The notes under the pieces are model-generated. The model had not been told where the DNA came from and made no database searches. It worked only from the letters and a program-made list of their open reading frames with translations. A stretch of DNA of 64,000 nt from Pterois miles (lineage: Eukaryota > Chordata > Actinopteri > Perciformes > Scorpaenidae): NCBI GenBank assembly GCA_947000775.1, contig CAMQGK010000140.1:1202501-1266500 (forward strand). Reading direction: 5' to 3'. How positions within the stretch are numbered: position 1 is the first letter of the stretch; every line of letters starts with the position of its first letter. Shown here piece after piece: positions 1-10,965 of the stretch. The translations under genes were made by a program, and so were the position numbers.

Positions 1-1303
1 TCATGGGGGATCTCTTGTTGGGCCTCCAAATTATAAGGAGTACTTTCTAGACCTGCCCTATATGAAAAGCGTCTCAATATAACTTCTGTTACCTCTGTTC
101 TGAAAATAATCAATGCCTTAATGGATTATAATAAATAATTGGTAGATGCATTCCTTCTTCAAACGTTGTGTTGTTTTAATAGTCAACTGACAACTTGCTT
201 GTGATGTGACTTAGATTAGCCCTATTTGACTAATGACACCAAAAGGGAAAAAAACAGCTCTGACCACCAAGAGGAAATTCCTAAAATAAATCAAGCAATG
301 CAAAATGATTCAGAGTTAGATTCAAAGCATGAAACCCCCTGTAATACTCTCTATGTATGACTTGCCACAAGTTCGAAGACAATCGTAATGACACGAGTAG
401 TGGATGAGTCAACCGAGTGTCCTTCCATTCCCCCGTGTGAAACTGTCATTTCGCTAATTTGATAACTTACCTCATCACAGTGTCATGAAAAGTTTGGTAT
501 CGATGTGACTGCACCATTTTTGTGTTTCCACGGTGAAAACATCTTGAGTCTTGAGCATGAGAGAAACCAGTGCTATGGTTTCTTTTCTAGCAAAGCTCAG
601 AAGCCGCGACTTCATTAAAAATAAGGCTCGCAGCCAACTGAAGAGTTTAATTGTGATGCAGGTGTTGATTTCGTGGATGGATACTTCTCCTCTTCTCCCT
701 GTCTCTTTTACCTCTGCTATCCATTTCCAGCCTTCCTCTCTCTCAGCCTTTACATCTTTCTCTCCATCTTGAGTGCCGTGCCTCACCCTAATTAGAAATT
801 CCCCCTCCGACCAACTGAAATTGAATTGCCCATCATTTGCATAATGATAGCTCACCGGGCTGACGGCCGATTTACCATGAGATGAAATGTAGCAATCACT
901 TAAGAGAGTGACCATGAGGGAGTGTGGGTAACGGTGGTGGTGGAGGGAAGAGAAGGAGTGAGAATGAAATGGGATCACAAAGATGGAGGTAAAGCAGCAT
1001 GGAGAGAAGGAAAGCGAGAGAGATCCGACAGGTATTTAGGTTATTGTCTCATACAGCAATATAGCCGGAGGGAAGGCTGTGTCCTCAATATGACAGCAAC
1101 CGGACACAACAAGGACACATGAGGACGCTTATGTAACATCGCTCCCCTTGTCAATGGAAGCACTTCTGTTTTTCAACTCTAATTATCAGAGAGGATGTTT
1201 CATACGGAGTGCTGCAGAAATCCTGTATTCCCAAAATCCTAATTTATGCGCTGATCTTTGCCCTCCCACCTTTGTATTATTCCCAATCTCTAGCTGCCTT
1301 CTC
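1..1303. other. Intronic DNA without a recognised repeat
   Basis: I see no gene or repeat that I recognise. The stretch around 780-900 looks unlike a repeat and is listed separately as an enhancer candidate. A minus-strand open frame at 475-978 exists but matches nothing I know. Confidence 0.5.
780..900. promoter_or_regulatory. Candidate intronic enhancer (NF-kB-like plus octamer motifs)
   Basis: This unique-looking stretch contains GAAATTCCCC at 795-804, which on the minus strand reads as a Rel/NF-kB-type GGGGAATTTC site. It also contains the octamer ATTTGCAT at 835-842 followed by AATGATAG, and an ATTAG core at 791-795. The motifs are seen directly. Enhancer function is inferred from their clustering and from the position in the first intron of a regulator gene. 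Short motifs also occur by chance. Confidence 0.22.
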
Positions 1304-1500
1304 TCGAGGGTCATTCAGCGCGTTTTAAGTTGCAGACTATGAATTACAATAAAAAAGAAGTCGCACTGGGACAGGAATGATATTTTTTCTCTCAGTGTCC
1401 AGAGGTTACTCTATTATTTCACAGTAGCTTCCTTTCAAAATGCAGATAGTTGGTGACAGAACATTTGCCGTTTAGAAGAATAAAAAGATAAGGGTCTCAA
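1304..1500 (+). repeat. Local duplication, copy 1
   Basis: About 200 bp beginning with a GGTCATTCAGC segment and ending in AAAAGATAAGGGTCT matches 2632-2880 closely and in the same orientation. Shared landmarks are GACAATAAAAAGAAG-type and CAGTGTCCARAGGTTACTCT sequence, TATTTCACAGTAGCTTC, and CATTTRCCRTTTAGAAGA. The second copy is longer because of a poly-A insertion and extra bases. The right end of this copy coincides with the SINE insertion at 1492. Confidence 0.8.
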
Positions 1501-2017
1501 GTTTGGGGCTTGGGCCCTTCAGTGTGGAGTTTGCAAGCTCTCCCCGTGTATGCGTGGGTTTTCTCCGGGTTCTCCAGCTTCCTCCCACAGTCCTAAGACA
1601 TGTAGGTTAGGTTAACTGATGACTCTAAGTGAAGCTCTAAGCATAATTTCAGGAGCAGGATCACGCCTCAATGTGCCACTTCCAGTATTTCCTATAAATA
1701 CACGCCTAACCCACTCCTCCTGTTCCGCTCTCCTAATCTCTTCATATCTTCTAAGGGTCTCTAAGGGGTCCGTCATGCCCAGGCGCTACGGCAGAATCCT
1801 TTATCGAAGCTCCCCAAACCGCATCCGACTAAGTGGACAAACCGTAAGCATCGTCTGTGTTTTCGTTCAATAAAATCATGAAATCGTACCTTGTTGATGG
1901 TGGGATCCTTGCTCGTGAAAATGCTTGTCTGTCTCTATGTACCCTGTGATGGACAGGCGACTTGTCCAGGGTCTACCCCGGAGGCGGTTAGAGATAGATG
2001 GATGGGTCTCAAGTTTG
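1492..2017 (+). mobile_element. 5'-truncated V-SINE-like element with an internal insertion
   Basis: A 14-bp direct repeat GGGTCTCAAGTTTG lies at 1492-1505 and 2004-2017, as expected for target-site duplication. Inside are the conserved central segment of the SINE family seen in full at 13641-14022 (TGTGGAGTTTGCA through CTCCCACAGTCC) and, from about 1920, the 3' part (GTCTGTCTCTATGTACCCTG, GCGACTTGTCCAGGGT) ending in a short GATGGATGG tail. The tRNA-like head is missing. About 290 bp at roughly 1627-1917 is absent from the other copies, so it is either a later insertion or a subfamily difference. Confidence 0.8.
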
Positions 2018-2631
2018 AGCAGGGCTTTCCAGAAACCAAAGACCATAGTGAAACAGGCTTTTCACAACTTCTGCACTGATAGAAGGCACTTGAAACTGAA
2101 GCCATTTATGTGAAGATTATAACTTCTGGCTTAAGTAAGTCAGAAATTTGGCAAAAATGATTTTACAATGCTAAAATGTACAAGTGTTGTAATCTATGCA
2201 ATGGGAGAGATCCATCCATCCTACCATGCTATAATTTACAATGATGGGTCCTGAAGCTAGAATTAGTGACAAACCTCAGGGCTGAGTGATAGAAGGGTCA
2301 AGTTTGGACATGGTGGATGGTGAAGCAAACCTGTAAATAGTATCACCAAAATCAGTCTGAGTCAAGAAAAGGCCAGAAACTTTAGCCTTTACAGAAACCC
2401 CAGCATGAATTTTAATTTATCTGTAAAAATTTCTAAATTGCTTGTCATTGTCAACAGCCTGAATAGACAGTATCAGTAGAAAGGGCTGGAAATTTAGTTC
2501 GCTCAGGAGAGAAAGTCATAGTTTTAGCTTTGGTTGAGATGAAAAGCAATTTCAGATCTGACAGGGCATGCTGCAGGATGTTAAAGCCAGTCTGCAGATT
2601 AGAAAATGTATTGACAAATACACAGCTGTCC
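2018..2631. other. Intronic DNA, nothing recognised
   Basis: No open frame, microsatellite or repeat family that I recognise lies between the SINE and the second copy of the local duplication. Confidence 0.5.
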
Positions 2632-2880
2632 TCTCTCTAGGGTCATTCAGCATGTTTTAAGTGGCAGATTATTCATGACAATAAAAAGAAGTACCACAAA
2701 TGGGTCAGGAATGATCCTTTTTTCTGTCAGTGTCCAAAGGTTACTCTTTTATTTCACAGTAGCTTCTATTTACAATGCAATCAAAAAAAAAAAAACTATG
2801 TTAACAGCTGGCAGCTCTGCAGCTAGATGTTCAAGGAACATTTACCATTTAGAAGAGTAAAGAGATAAAGGTCTATAAGG
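2632..2880 (+). repeat. Local duplication, copy 2
   Basis: This is the second copy of the segment at 1304-1500, beginning GGGTCATTCAGCATG and ending AGAGATAAAGGTCTATAAGG. It contains an A(12) run near 2785 that copy 1 lacks. The two copies diverge immediately after the shared GGTCT, which in copy 1 is the start of the SINE target site. Confidence 0.8.
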
Positions 2881-4969
2881 TAAGGGAAAATCAACAGATC
2901 ATAAGATTTATGTGCCTTTTAATTTGGCAAACACCTCTTTAGGCAATAAAAGATGAAAAGTTGATCATTAGGTTCCAGGGTTGTGTTTTTCTACTCTCAG
3001 AACAGGAATAAAATACTGAAAAAACAATTAATAAACGTCAGTGACAGCTTTTGCTGGTGTTAACGTTAAGCTGCACTATTCTCAGTAGATGTTTGGGAAG
3101 TTCTGACATCGGGAACTCCTGAACCACCCACATTTTGTAAGAAGCGGTCAGCCTGTGACAACTTCACAGCCTGTCAGACTGTGAAGTTGTCAGTGAACGC
3201 CCGACATATCAGTTCCACAACTGCCACCCAAAGTGCAAATTACAGTAATCAAGGACAAGATAATCATCTCATTGTCTCGTCTCTTCGGGGGCATCAATCT
3301 CACATTCCACAACTGTAGGCCTGAAAATTTGATTTGTAAAAATCCCGATAAATCATGTCTCGGTGAGGTCACGTAACTGCTGGCAAATCAAATAATGCAG
3401 CGTGATGTGGCAAAATGAAAATTAACACTGAGACAAACTTGCCACTGAGGATCCTTTTTTATCAAAACTGCTTATTCATGGGAGCGAGTGGGCTGAGGCA
3501 AGTGGTGTAGAGGTCATATTTGTTTCTAATAGTCAGAGTGATATGTCGGGCTATCGGGTTGGAAGCTCTGCCCAGAGTCTGATAAGGCCACTGTTTATTG
3601 TCTAACTTCCACTCTTTAACCTGAGGAACCTCACACTCTCTCACACGGTACTTTCCACCCTTTAGCCATTACCTCAACATGTGTGTATACGTGTGTGTTT
3701 GCGTGAGAGAGTCCTCGTTTGTGTATGTGTGTGTGTGTGATCTTTGGTTTGACCTAATTAAAAAGTCCTGTTGCTGCTCAGTAAGTGACAGCTCATCAGA
3801 AAGCGCTCTCTAGGACGCGCAGCAACGCACGAACACGCACATCATTCAGTGCTCAAAAATCATTTATTCACTTCTTCAATCTCCTCTTCCTCTGTCCATC
3901 TCTACATAAGTGATCGGTGATCACATGTCGCACGTTAAAGTCGGCAAGCCCAGACAGGAGGGAGTTAAGTCCCTTATCTCTCCTCCCCAGAAGAAATTCC
4001 TACTAGAGGCCTCGCTCTGCTGGTTTCCTGCCTTCTTGCCCAATGCCCTATTTTTACTCATCGGCTCTAGAATACCAGGGGCAGCTTTTTCCTTGTCACT
4101 AACATATTTCCTGCCATTCTCACTCTGACATTTCTCCCCCCTGCACGCTTCGCTCAAATCATTCCCCCCTCTTTATGGGTCATAACCTTTCAGTCGGGGC
4201 CGTTCATATTCAAATGTACCGGCCGATGCCGGAGACGCTGCGAGCTGCACCCGTCATTCTGGTTGGCCTTTTTTTTTTTCTTTTTCTTTGGTGTTCACAG
4301 GTTTTTAACATCAGCTTTCACTAGGTGTTAATTTGAGATCTCTCTGAGTGCTGCCAGGTCCACTCTGTGCTTTGCTGTCAGGTTAACTGACTGCAGTGTG
4401 TGATGGCTCATCCACAAAACCATAAGCAGTTTGTGTTTCAGGCTCCTAACATGTACAGTCCAAACTGATCTGCTCCTTAAGAGCACACTAACAACTGATG
4501 GACACACTAACAACAATGACAAACCTAAAAATATGGCTGGATTTTAAATTGTCCTCACTTTTATGATCCTGCTGCTATTGTACATATTTGTCTATTTTAC
4601 ATGCGCAACCTGGTTTGACCAAAGGGCCTATGACTGACACAGTAATTTGTAAGTCATTTTGCATGCAATTGCGTCTTTGTTGCTTTTGACATGTCACGTG
4701 TACGCTACGTGGTCTGTGCTGACTGCAATGCAAACACATCCACGCAAATATGCCACACTCAGAGCTAATAATGTAAAATAAAAAGTGAAAGAGACTACTT
4801 GAGGCAGGTGAGGCAGGAGGTGGATGGGTCCAACAAATGCAGGACTTTCAACGAGGAGACCGATGTTCGCATCCCAAATGATGCTGAGTTATTTTGTGAC
4901 ATGTGCCATGTTTGCCGTACTTATGTTACATTGCTTACGTATGTATTTACTTTATTTTATGTAATTATT
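2881..4969. other. Intronic DNA with a small hairpin and a short TG run
   Basis: Apart from the hairpin at 3157-3191, a short (TG)n run at about 3727-3739 and a T-rich stretch at 4268-4290, I recognise no gene or repeat. Confidence 0.5.
3157..3191. repeat. Perfect 13-bp hairpin
   Basis: GACAACTTCACAG at 3157-3169 is followed after 9 nt by its exact reverse complement CTGTGAAGTTGTC at 3179-3191. It is too short to name as an element and there is no T-tract that would suggest a small-RNA gene. Confidence 0.75.
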
Positions 4970-5060
4970 CTAAGCCCAACCGTGATGTTTCCATAAACCT
5001 AACTACGTGGTTTTGTTGCCTAAACATAACCACGGCCATTTCACGTTAACAATGTGGTGA
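4970..5060 (+). repeat. Dispersed GTTTTGTTGCCTAAAC repeat, copy 1
   Basis: The segment carries CCATAAACCTAAC followed by GGTTTTGTTGCCTAAACATAACC. The same core recurs near 12850-12877 and 13431-13480 (a split copy), at 39285-39570 (reverse orientation, two units) and at 47335-47455. The family is common in fish to my recollection, but I cannot name it. Confidence 0.6.
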
Positions 5061-5284
5061 AATAACACATGAAAAGACATTTCTCAACGTTAACCCCATG
5101 CCGTATAAATGGCACAAGAAAAGCCTAAAATGTGTAATCAAGGCATGCAGAATGACTTTAAAATGTGTTATTTATTTGATTTCCCGTGAGATTGGATTAA
5201 CATGAGAGGATAATGCCATTTTTGGACGTGTCAGTGGAAACACTGTCTGAGCTTTACCATCTGAGTTGGAGTTTCCAAACTAGG

Positions 5285-5306
5285 CTACTGTAGCTAGCTA
5301 CAGTAG
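5285..5306. repeat. 22-bp perfect palindrome
   Basis: The half-site CTACTGTAGCT is followed directly by its exact reverse complement. It lies about 110 bp before the fold-back element at 5415. Function is unknown. Confidence 0.85.
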
Positions 5307-5414
5307 CGTCCCTCTGATTTCCATTAGATGTTACTTTTTGTTTGTATTACTTCACTAACAAGCCACCAGCAGAGTTATCAGCAGCTCTTGCACACTCCTG
5401 TCCTGTGCAAACGA

Positions 5415-5535
5415 CTAGAAGGTAACCCCCATGTTGCGAAAACATACGAAAACTCTTGCGAGACTTGCTGCCCAGCTATTTATCCTAACCTTAACCGTTT
5501 TGTGAGAGTTTTGCAACATGGGGGTTACCTTCTAG
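5415..5535. mobile_element. Small fold-back MITE (121 bp)
   Basis: The left arm starts CTAGAAGGTAACCCCCATGT at 5415 and runs to about 5443. The right arm at 5508-5535 is its reverse complement, with a single-base indel near the inner end (GTTGCGAAAAC against GTTGCAAAAC). The inner sequence holds a second, weaker inverted pair (AAAACTCTTGCGAG and GTGAGAGTTTTGC). CTAG at both ends may be target site or part of the arms. Size and structure fit a non-autonomous DNA transposon. Confidence 0.75.
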
Positions 5536-7103
5536 ACACAACTATAGAAACAAGTGCAGTCTAGTTAGCATTGGTTGTTGTTTATGGGTCCACACTGTCA
5601 CAGCAAAGGGAAGTCCTCAGCACTTTATGTATGTTACAGTAACTCATGGCTAACGTTGCCCTCCAGCTGGTAAACTGCCAGTGTGGCCATACGAATGTAT
5701 GATATTACAAACCATTTTTTGTTTTTAGGCTTCGTACTTTTATTATTATAAGAACCAAGTCTTAAAACTAAACCTTTCAGTTTTGCGGTGTCCCATCAAA
5801 GTTACAAATGAAGATCTAGATTTTCCGGTTCTCAACTTTACTGCAGCATTTTACAACCAGCCTGAGTGACAAGTTGAACTCGAATGTACTACTTCACTTA
5901 CACAAGGTCTCGGGAGTCTGCGGTACAGAATGTGCAGTAAGAGAATTCAAAGTGAGAGGCCTAAGGAGGCCTGAGGAGGAGAATGAATGGCAGTTTAATG
6001 ACAGCCTGGAGAGGCGTCATATCAGTGACTGTCTCTTTCACTGCAGCTTTCATAGCATTCATACACCAATGTGGATTAAATGCAGGTGGATCGATGCTTG
6101 TTAAAAAAAAAAAAAAAAAAAAAAACGAATGGCACATAAAGGGGGCACACTTTGCCACTGTGTTTCTTTCTCGCCAAGGTCTGATCACCGTGAGACTATT
6201 AATGGATGCAGCTCTCAGTAAAGAAACATCCAGCTCATTCAGCTACAGGTGAAAAAAAAGCTCCTTTGTCTAAATTTTCATGGCTACTCCTCTTACAAAA
6301 CGGTGCCACTGATCATGCAAAATAAAGATAGTTTTCCATCTCATTCATATTTGCAGTAATAAACGTGCTGATATTCATTCTGATGAGTGGGATATTGTGA
6401 GTCTAAGATGGTAGACACCTGTACTTGAATCATCTATTGTATCACTTTTTTTTCTTTCATTTTTTTTGTCCCTTTTCTGGGTACATTTATGAATATCAAT
6501 ATTATTTCCCAGTAGGAGGTAAATGGTATTGAATGGTTGCCAGGCTGCAGGAGGAGAGACTGCTCAGCTGACTAAAAGAGCCATTCTCCATTTTATCTCT
6601 CAATCAGTGTGTATTTGTGCGTGTGTGTGTGCCTGAACGCCATCCTACTGGCGTGCGTATGTGCATATGTGTGTTTCGTTTTGACAAGGAGCAGAACGAG
6701 CTGGAGCTTGCTGCACCGCTAGGCCATGTGAGGAAAAAAAAAAATTCACGTGATGCAGGCAAATACAGCCGGTCTTCAGCAGGATGGAAAGACTGTAATC
6801 AAACCATAAATCAGAAATCACTGAACTGCCATCCATCCACCCACTCCCTCTCTCTCTCCTTTTTTTTTTTTTTTTGTTACCACCCTCCTCTCTACAGAGC
6901 TCTCTAGCATGTTACATGCTACATACAGCCATGCATAAACTGCCCTGGAAAAGGTGAAAAGCAGATCAATGAAAAATGCATTTTCTCTATATCAAAGGTT
7001 TTCATCATAAGATGCCTGAAACCAAGAAAAATCCAATACTTTTTTTTTCTCAGAACAGTATAAGCTCTGTTAGAGGTGGAGGAGTTGTTTGGACTGTGGT
7101 GTA
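5536..7103. other. Intronic DNA with homopolymer runs
   Basis: It contains the A(23) run at 6103-6125, an A(12) run near 6735 and a T(16) run at 6860-6875. Nothing else is recognised. Confidence 0.55.
6103..6125. repeat. Poly-A tract, 23 bp
   Basis: An uninterrupted run of A after GCTTGTT. No retroposed sequence is recognised upstream, so it may be a simple mononucleotide repeat. Confidence 0.9.
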
Positions 7104-7637
7104 TTAAAGAGGGCCTATTATGCCTATTTTCAAGAGCACACTTGCATACTATTTGAGGTTTCTACTAGAACATGTTTACATGCTTAAATGTTCAAAAAAT
7201 GCTTTATATTTCCTCATGCTGTTTGTGCTACAGCACCTCTTTTCAACCTCTGTCTGAAACGCTCTATTTGAGCTTGTCCCGCCCTCCCGAAAAGCCCAGT
7301 CTGCTCTGATTGGTCAGCTGGCCCACTCTGTTGTGATAGGTCAACCAAACCAAACTCCAGCTCCGCTAATGAGCTTTTATTAAGGGCATGCCAACTAGCC
7401 GCTAGGCAGGTATCATGTAATTGTGTGACTTGGTGACCTCACCATGTTACAGAGGAAAAAAACTTCAATCAATCCAGGCATCTTAGGTATTTCAGGTGCA
7501 GTGTTTCTGTGGGGAGAGTAACTCTCTTTGGTGTGGACTTTGTAACTTTTGCAGACCTTTTACGTGCACAAAAAAACAATATAACACACTAAAGGAAAAG
7601 GGGAAGAAATCACAAAAGCATAATAGGTCCTCTTTAA
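7104..7637. mobile_element. TTAA-flanked MITE with AGAGGRCCTATTATGC ends
   Basis: TTAA at 7104-7107 and at 7634-7637 bracket about 526 bp. The left end reads AGAGGGCCTATTATGC and the right end, reversed, reads AGAGGACCTATTATGC, so the terminal inverted repeats are near-perfect over 16 bp. TTAA target sites are used by piggyBac and Kolobok transposons, and I cannot choose between them. There is no transposase frame, so it is non-autonomous. The interior carries two inverted CCAAT motifs (CTGATTGGTCAGCTGG and GTGATAGGTCAACC-like). Confidence 0.85.
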
Positions 7638-10133
7638 AATGTCTAGTCGTTAAACAAACAGCTCTGCGGTCACATGTTCATGTTTTTCCGACTACTCACG
7701 AACACACGCACTCCACATTTGTATGACTTTCATAGTGAGCCACCTGGTGTGCTGTAATATCAGGAGAACAGTGGGGTCATTGTGAAGGGGCTGTGTGATA
7801 TCAAGGAGAGTGACCCATTTAGAGCCGCAGCCACAGAGCTGACAAGCCTCTGTTATGTCTAGGACATCTGGAAGGCCGGAGACGCTCACTCTCTCTCGCT
7901 GTACTCCACATATACGAGTCAATCCTTGTCCAGAGAAGAAAAGACATCCGACATGGTCACGGATATTTCACACGCTCACCTATAGGACACGTTCAGGAGG
8001 TACAGGGCTGTAAAAGTGATGCTGATCCTGGCGAAGGTCTGTTACAGTACACTGAGAAATCTGGACGGGATCCAAACAGTATCTGAAGCTGCTCTGGTAA
8101 TCTTGCAGAGATTTTAGAGGGCTGGAATATAACGGTGCAGCGCAGTGCTGCTATCTGCTGCTCAGCAGAAGTGCCCCGCAAAGATCAAGTGATCAAGGGG
8201 AAAAAAGTTCTATCTCATTATTCAAATGAGAATTACTTTTTCAGAAGCTGATTCAATCCGGTGATGTTCAAAAGGGCCCTTGCATATTCTGCAAAAAATA
8301 ACGGTAGCGGGAGAAACCGACTGCTTGAAGTAGAAGTGAAGAAAAAAAAATTCAAAGAAAAGAAATGTTAACATTCATGTATCATACACAATGTTGTCCA
8401 AATCGACTGAGATTTGTCCAATGAAGCTGCAGTGTTGCGCATTATATAAATGAATACATGAATGCATAATGAGGGGCCAAAATGAGCCAAGGAAAGCACG
8501 CTGAAAAAATCCCCCAGGGGAAAGGAAATTATTCAGAGTAGACGAGGACACAATTCATAATAATATTGGGAAGGGAAACTTTGTTCTCTCTTTATTTAAA
8601 ACCCATGCTTTAAATGTAAAACCAGAACTAGCCTACATGCATTGAGTGGCTTACTTTAAGGATTTTAAAGGATCTGTGTTTTTACGCTCAATTCAAAGCC
8701 TCACTTGCAGATTATAGCCTGAGGTGGTAAGATTGCTGAGATGGCACATAAACAAAATACAATGCTCACCTAATATATATGCACAGTTCAAATGTAAGCA
8801 TTTGTGCACGCCACAGCTGCTACAATGCGACAGCAAAATACTCTGATTATTCAGTCTAAAAGAATCCCACTGTCGCTTCGCTTCCTGTTGCCCAAACAAT
8901 AATTCTGTATCATGAGGTAATTCATTTTTTATGTAGAGAGGCAATTGGCTGCAAAGATTGAATCATCAGGCCTTGTTTCATTTTCCATGTAATTAAATCA
9001 GCCTCTGAAAAATAAAAAAATAAAAAAAAATGATGTAAGCTGGCGTTCGATTTAGGAAAAATTAGCATTTTTAATCACAGTACATTACTTTAATAACTCA
9101 ATAAATCTGTGGCAGCTGGAGCATCTGAGAATGTTGTCACAGCCACTTAGTTCTGCATTCGCAACTAACGCAGGCTGATGAGAATCGGCGAGAGAGAGAG
9201 AGAGAGAGAGAGACTAAAAAGAGGGTTAGAGAGAAGAAGAGGAGAGAAATCCAACGGAGTGAGACCGAGAGGATGAGAATCCAGGGAGATAGAAATAACA
9301 GCACGGCAGGTGAGAAACAAGGGTGAGCAGAACCGGGAAGAAAGAAATCTCACCGCACACGTTGGCACAGAGACGCTCAACACTTGTCTCACCTCTTTCA
9401 GTTATTAACCGTTAATCCCCAATTAGCTCATCCGTCACCTCGGTGTCGTACGCGGAAACCTGCTTAGCCCTCGTGCTGCTTTGTCGCTCGGGTTTGTTTG
9501 TGCGGCTTAGCGACAGTAGTTGCCAAATACACTAAACAAGCCTGAATGACTACAGCAAAGTCTAATTTAACTGTAAAGGGATGTCACGAATGCATACAGT
9601 GCACAACCAAGCTGCAAGAGCCACTGCAAACTGAAGACGACATCTTGAGTTCTGACCCCACAGCGTCGTCTCAGAGAAATGTTATTGTAATGTGAGAAAA
9701 GCTGGAAGTGTTGCTGAAAGGTCAAGTACTGGTTCATGGATTAACTCTCTCCATATCTACATTTTTGCATATTTTTTCCAACACTGCTTCACTCTCCAGG
9801 AGACACTTTTTTAGTCCAAACCACAATACTTTCACAGACATAAAACCAGACAGCTGACCTCTCTAGAAACTGGACTGATCATTTGTTGGAACAGCTTAAA
9901 CCAGCCCCTGCTTCTATTTAGTACTAAACTAAACACGTTGTTCGGTTCGCTTGAAAAGTGAGGAAGAGGAGGACAAGACAAATGGATGACTGGGACTTGT
10001 CTCCTACCGATACGCCACAAGAACCAAAACTTTGGTACCAAACGTGACTGTACTCTTTTTTCAGGGCCCAAGACTAACAGCATCCCAGGGATGACAGAAA
10101 ATGTGTTTGAGATGCAGTGAAGTCACTATTGAC
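7638..10133. other. Intronic DNA, mostly unrecognised
   Basis: Only the (GA)12 microsatellite at 9190-9213 is recognised. The stretch 7730-8220 is unique-looking. I see no coding signal. Confidence 0.5.
9190..9213. repeat. (GA)12 microsatellite
   Basis: A perfect dinucleotide run followed by purine-rich sequence to about 9290. Confidence 0.95.
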
Positions 10134-10450
10134 TAAGGCTGTCCCAAATAACATTTTTTGGGCTTTGAAGCTTTGGTGAGAAATATTCAAAGGTATTCAA
10201 AGCTGCACAGCACGGTGCAACAGGCTGACATGTTCTTCTCTCTGTCTGTATCCATCTCACCTGCTTTCAAATACTGATTTGGAGGTTGGTTACCCTGTTT
10301 TTTCCCTGATAATGCTATATTCTGAACAACAAATCCATGCTGAAATCAGGATGCACAGCACAGTCCTGCACCGCGCAGCTGATGTTAACAGGAGCTGCCA
10401 CAAGAGGATTACATTATGATGCATTCAGGCTCTATTCAGTAAAAAAATAG
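10134..10450 (+). repeat. Decayed dispersed repeat starting AAGGCTGTCCCAAATA
   Basis: The start (GGCTGTCCCAAATAAC, then TTGAAGCTTTGGTGAGAAAT and ATTCAAAGGTATTCAAAGC) resembles a dispersed repeat I recall from fish genomes that begins in this way. The 3' boundary is unclear. Family identity rests on memory. Confidence 0.5.
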
Positions 10451-10675
10451 TAATAGGTAAATTGTAACGTTATCATATGTTTATATACTCTTGTAAAATG
10501 CAGTTTTCTTGGCAAGAAAATTAAAATAAATACAAATGTTTAACTTCCGAACAAAACCAGTATGTCAACATTAATAAAGGCGTGGATGCTGAAGGACAAG
10601 AGATTTATTGTTTAATTTAGTTTTTTACCATGGTATCGAATTGGTATTGAGAATTGGTGACTGGGGTATCGGCTA

Positions 10676-10965
10676 CGCCTTTTGTTATTGATTAATCTGT
10701 AGATTAATATTTCTATTGATTGATTTACAGTGAAAAATATGTTTCACAAGTTCAAAAAACACTTTAAATTGCTTGTTTTGGTTAACCAAGTGTCCAGAAC
10801 CCAAAGTTATTCAATTAGCAATCATATAATACAGCAAGTCTTCACATTGAATAAGCAAAAAACAGTGAATGTTTGTTTTGCTTGATACCTGCTTATGCTA
10901 TTAATCACAATCTGAATCAAATTTTTATTGATCAACAAATCAATTAACCATTTCAGCTGTTTTCG
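10676..10965 (+). repeat. Decayed MITE-like repeat (GATTAATCTGTAGATTA type)
   Basis: The run GATTAATCTGTAGATTAAT, followed by AAATTGCTTGTTTTGG and later CAACAAATCAATTAACC, follows the order of a widespread fish repeat whose ends carry TCGATTAATC-type sequence. A related copy with clearer ends is at 45370-45930. This one is old and its ends are not defined. Confidence 0.5.

Noticed and set aside
475..978. 167-codon open frame on the minus strand, the longest in the window and in the tox2 sense direction
   Set aside because: The peptide has no recognisable domain, no clear splice sites frame it, and the composition is that of the surrounding DNA. One frame of this length is expected by chance in 64 kb on six frames.
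6103..6125. Poly-A as the tail of a processed pseudogene or retroposed copy
   Set aside because: No coding or SINE sequence precedes it and no target duplication is visible. The same applies to the A runs at 18682 and 34146.
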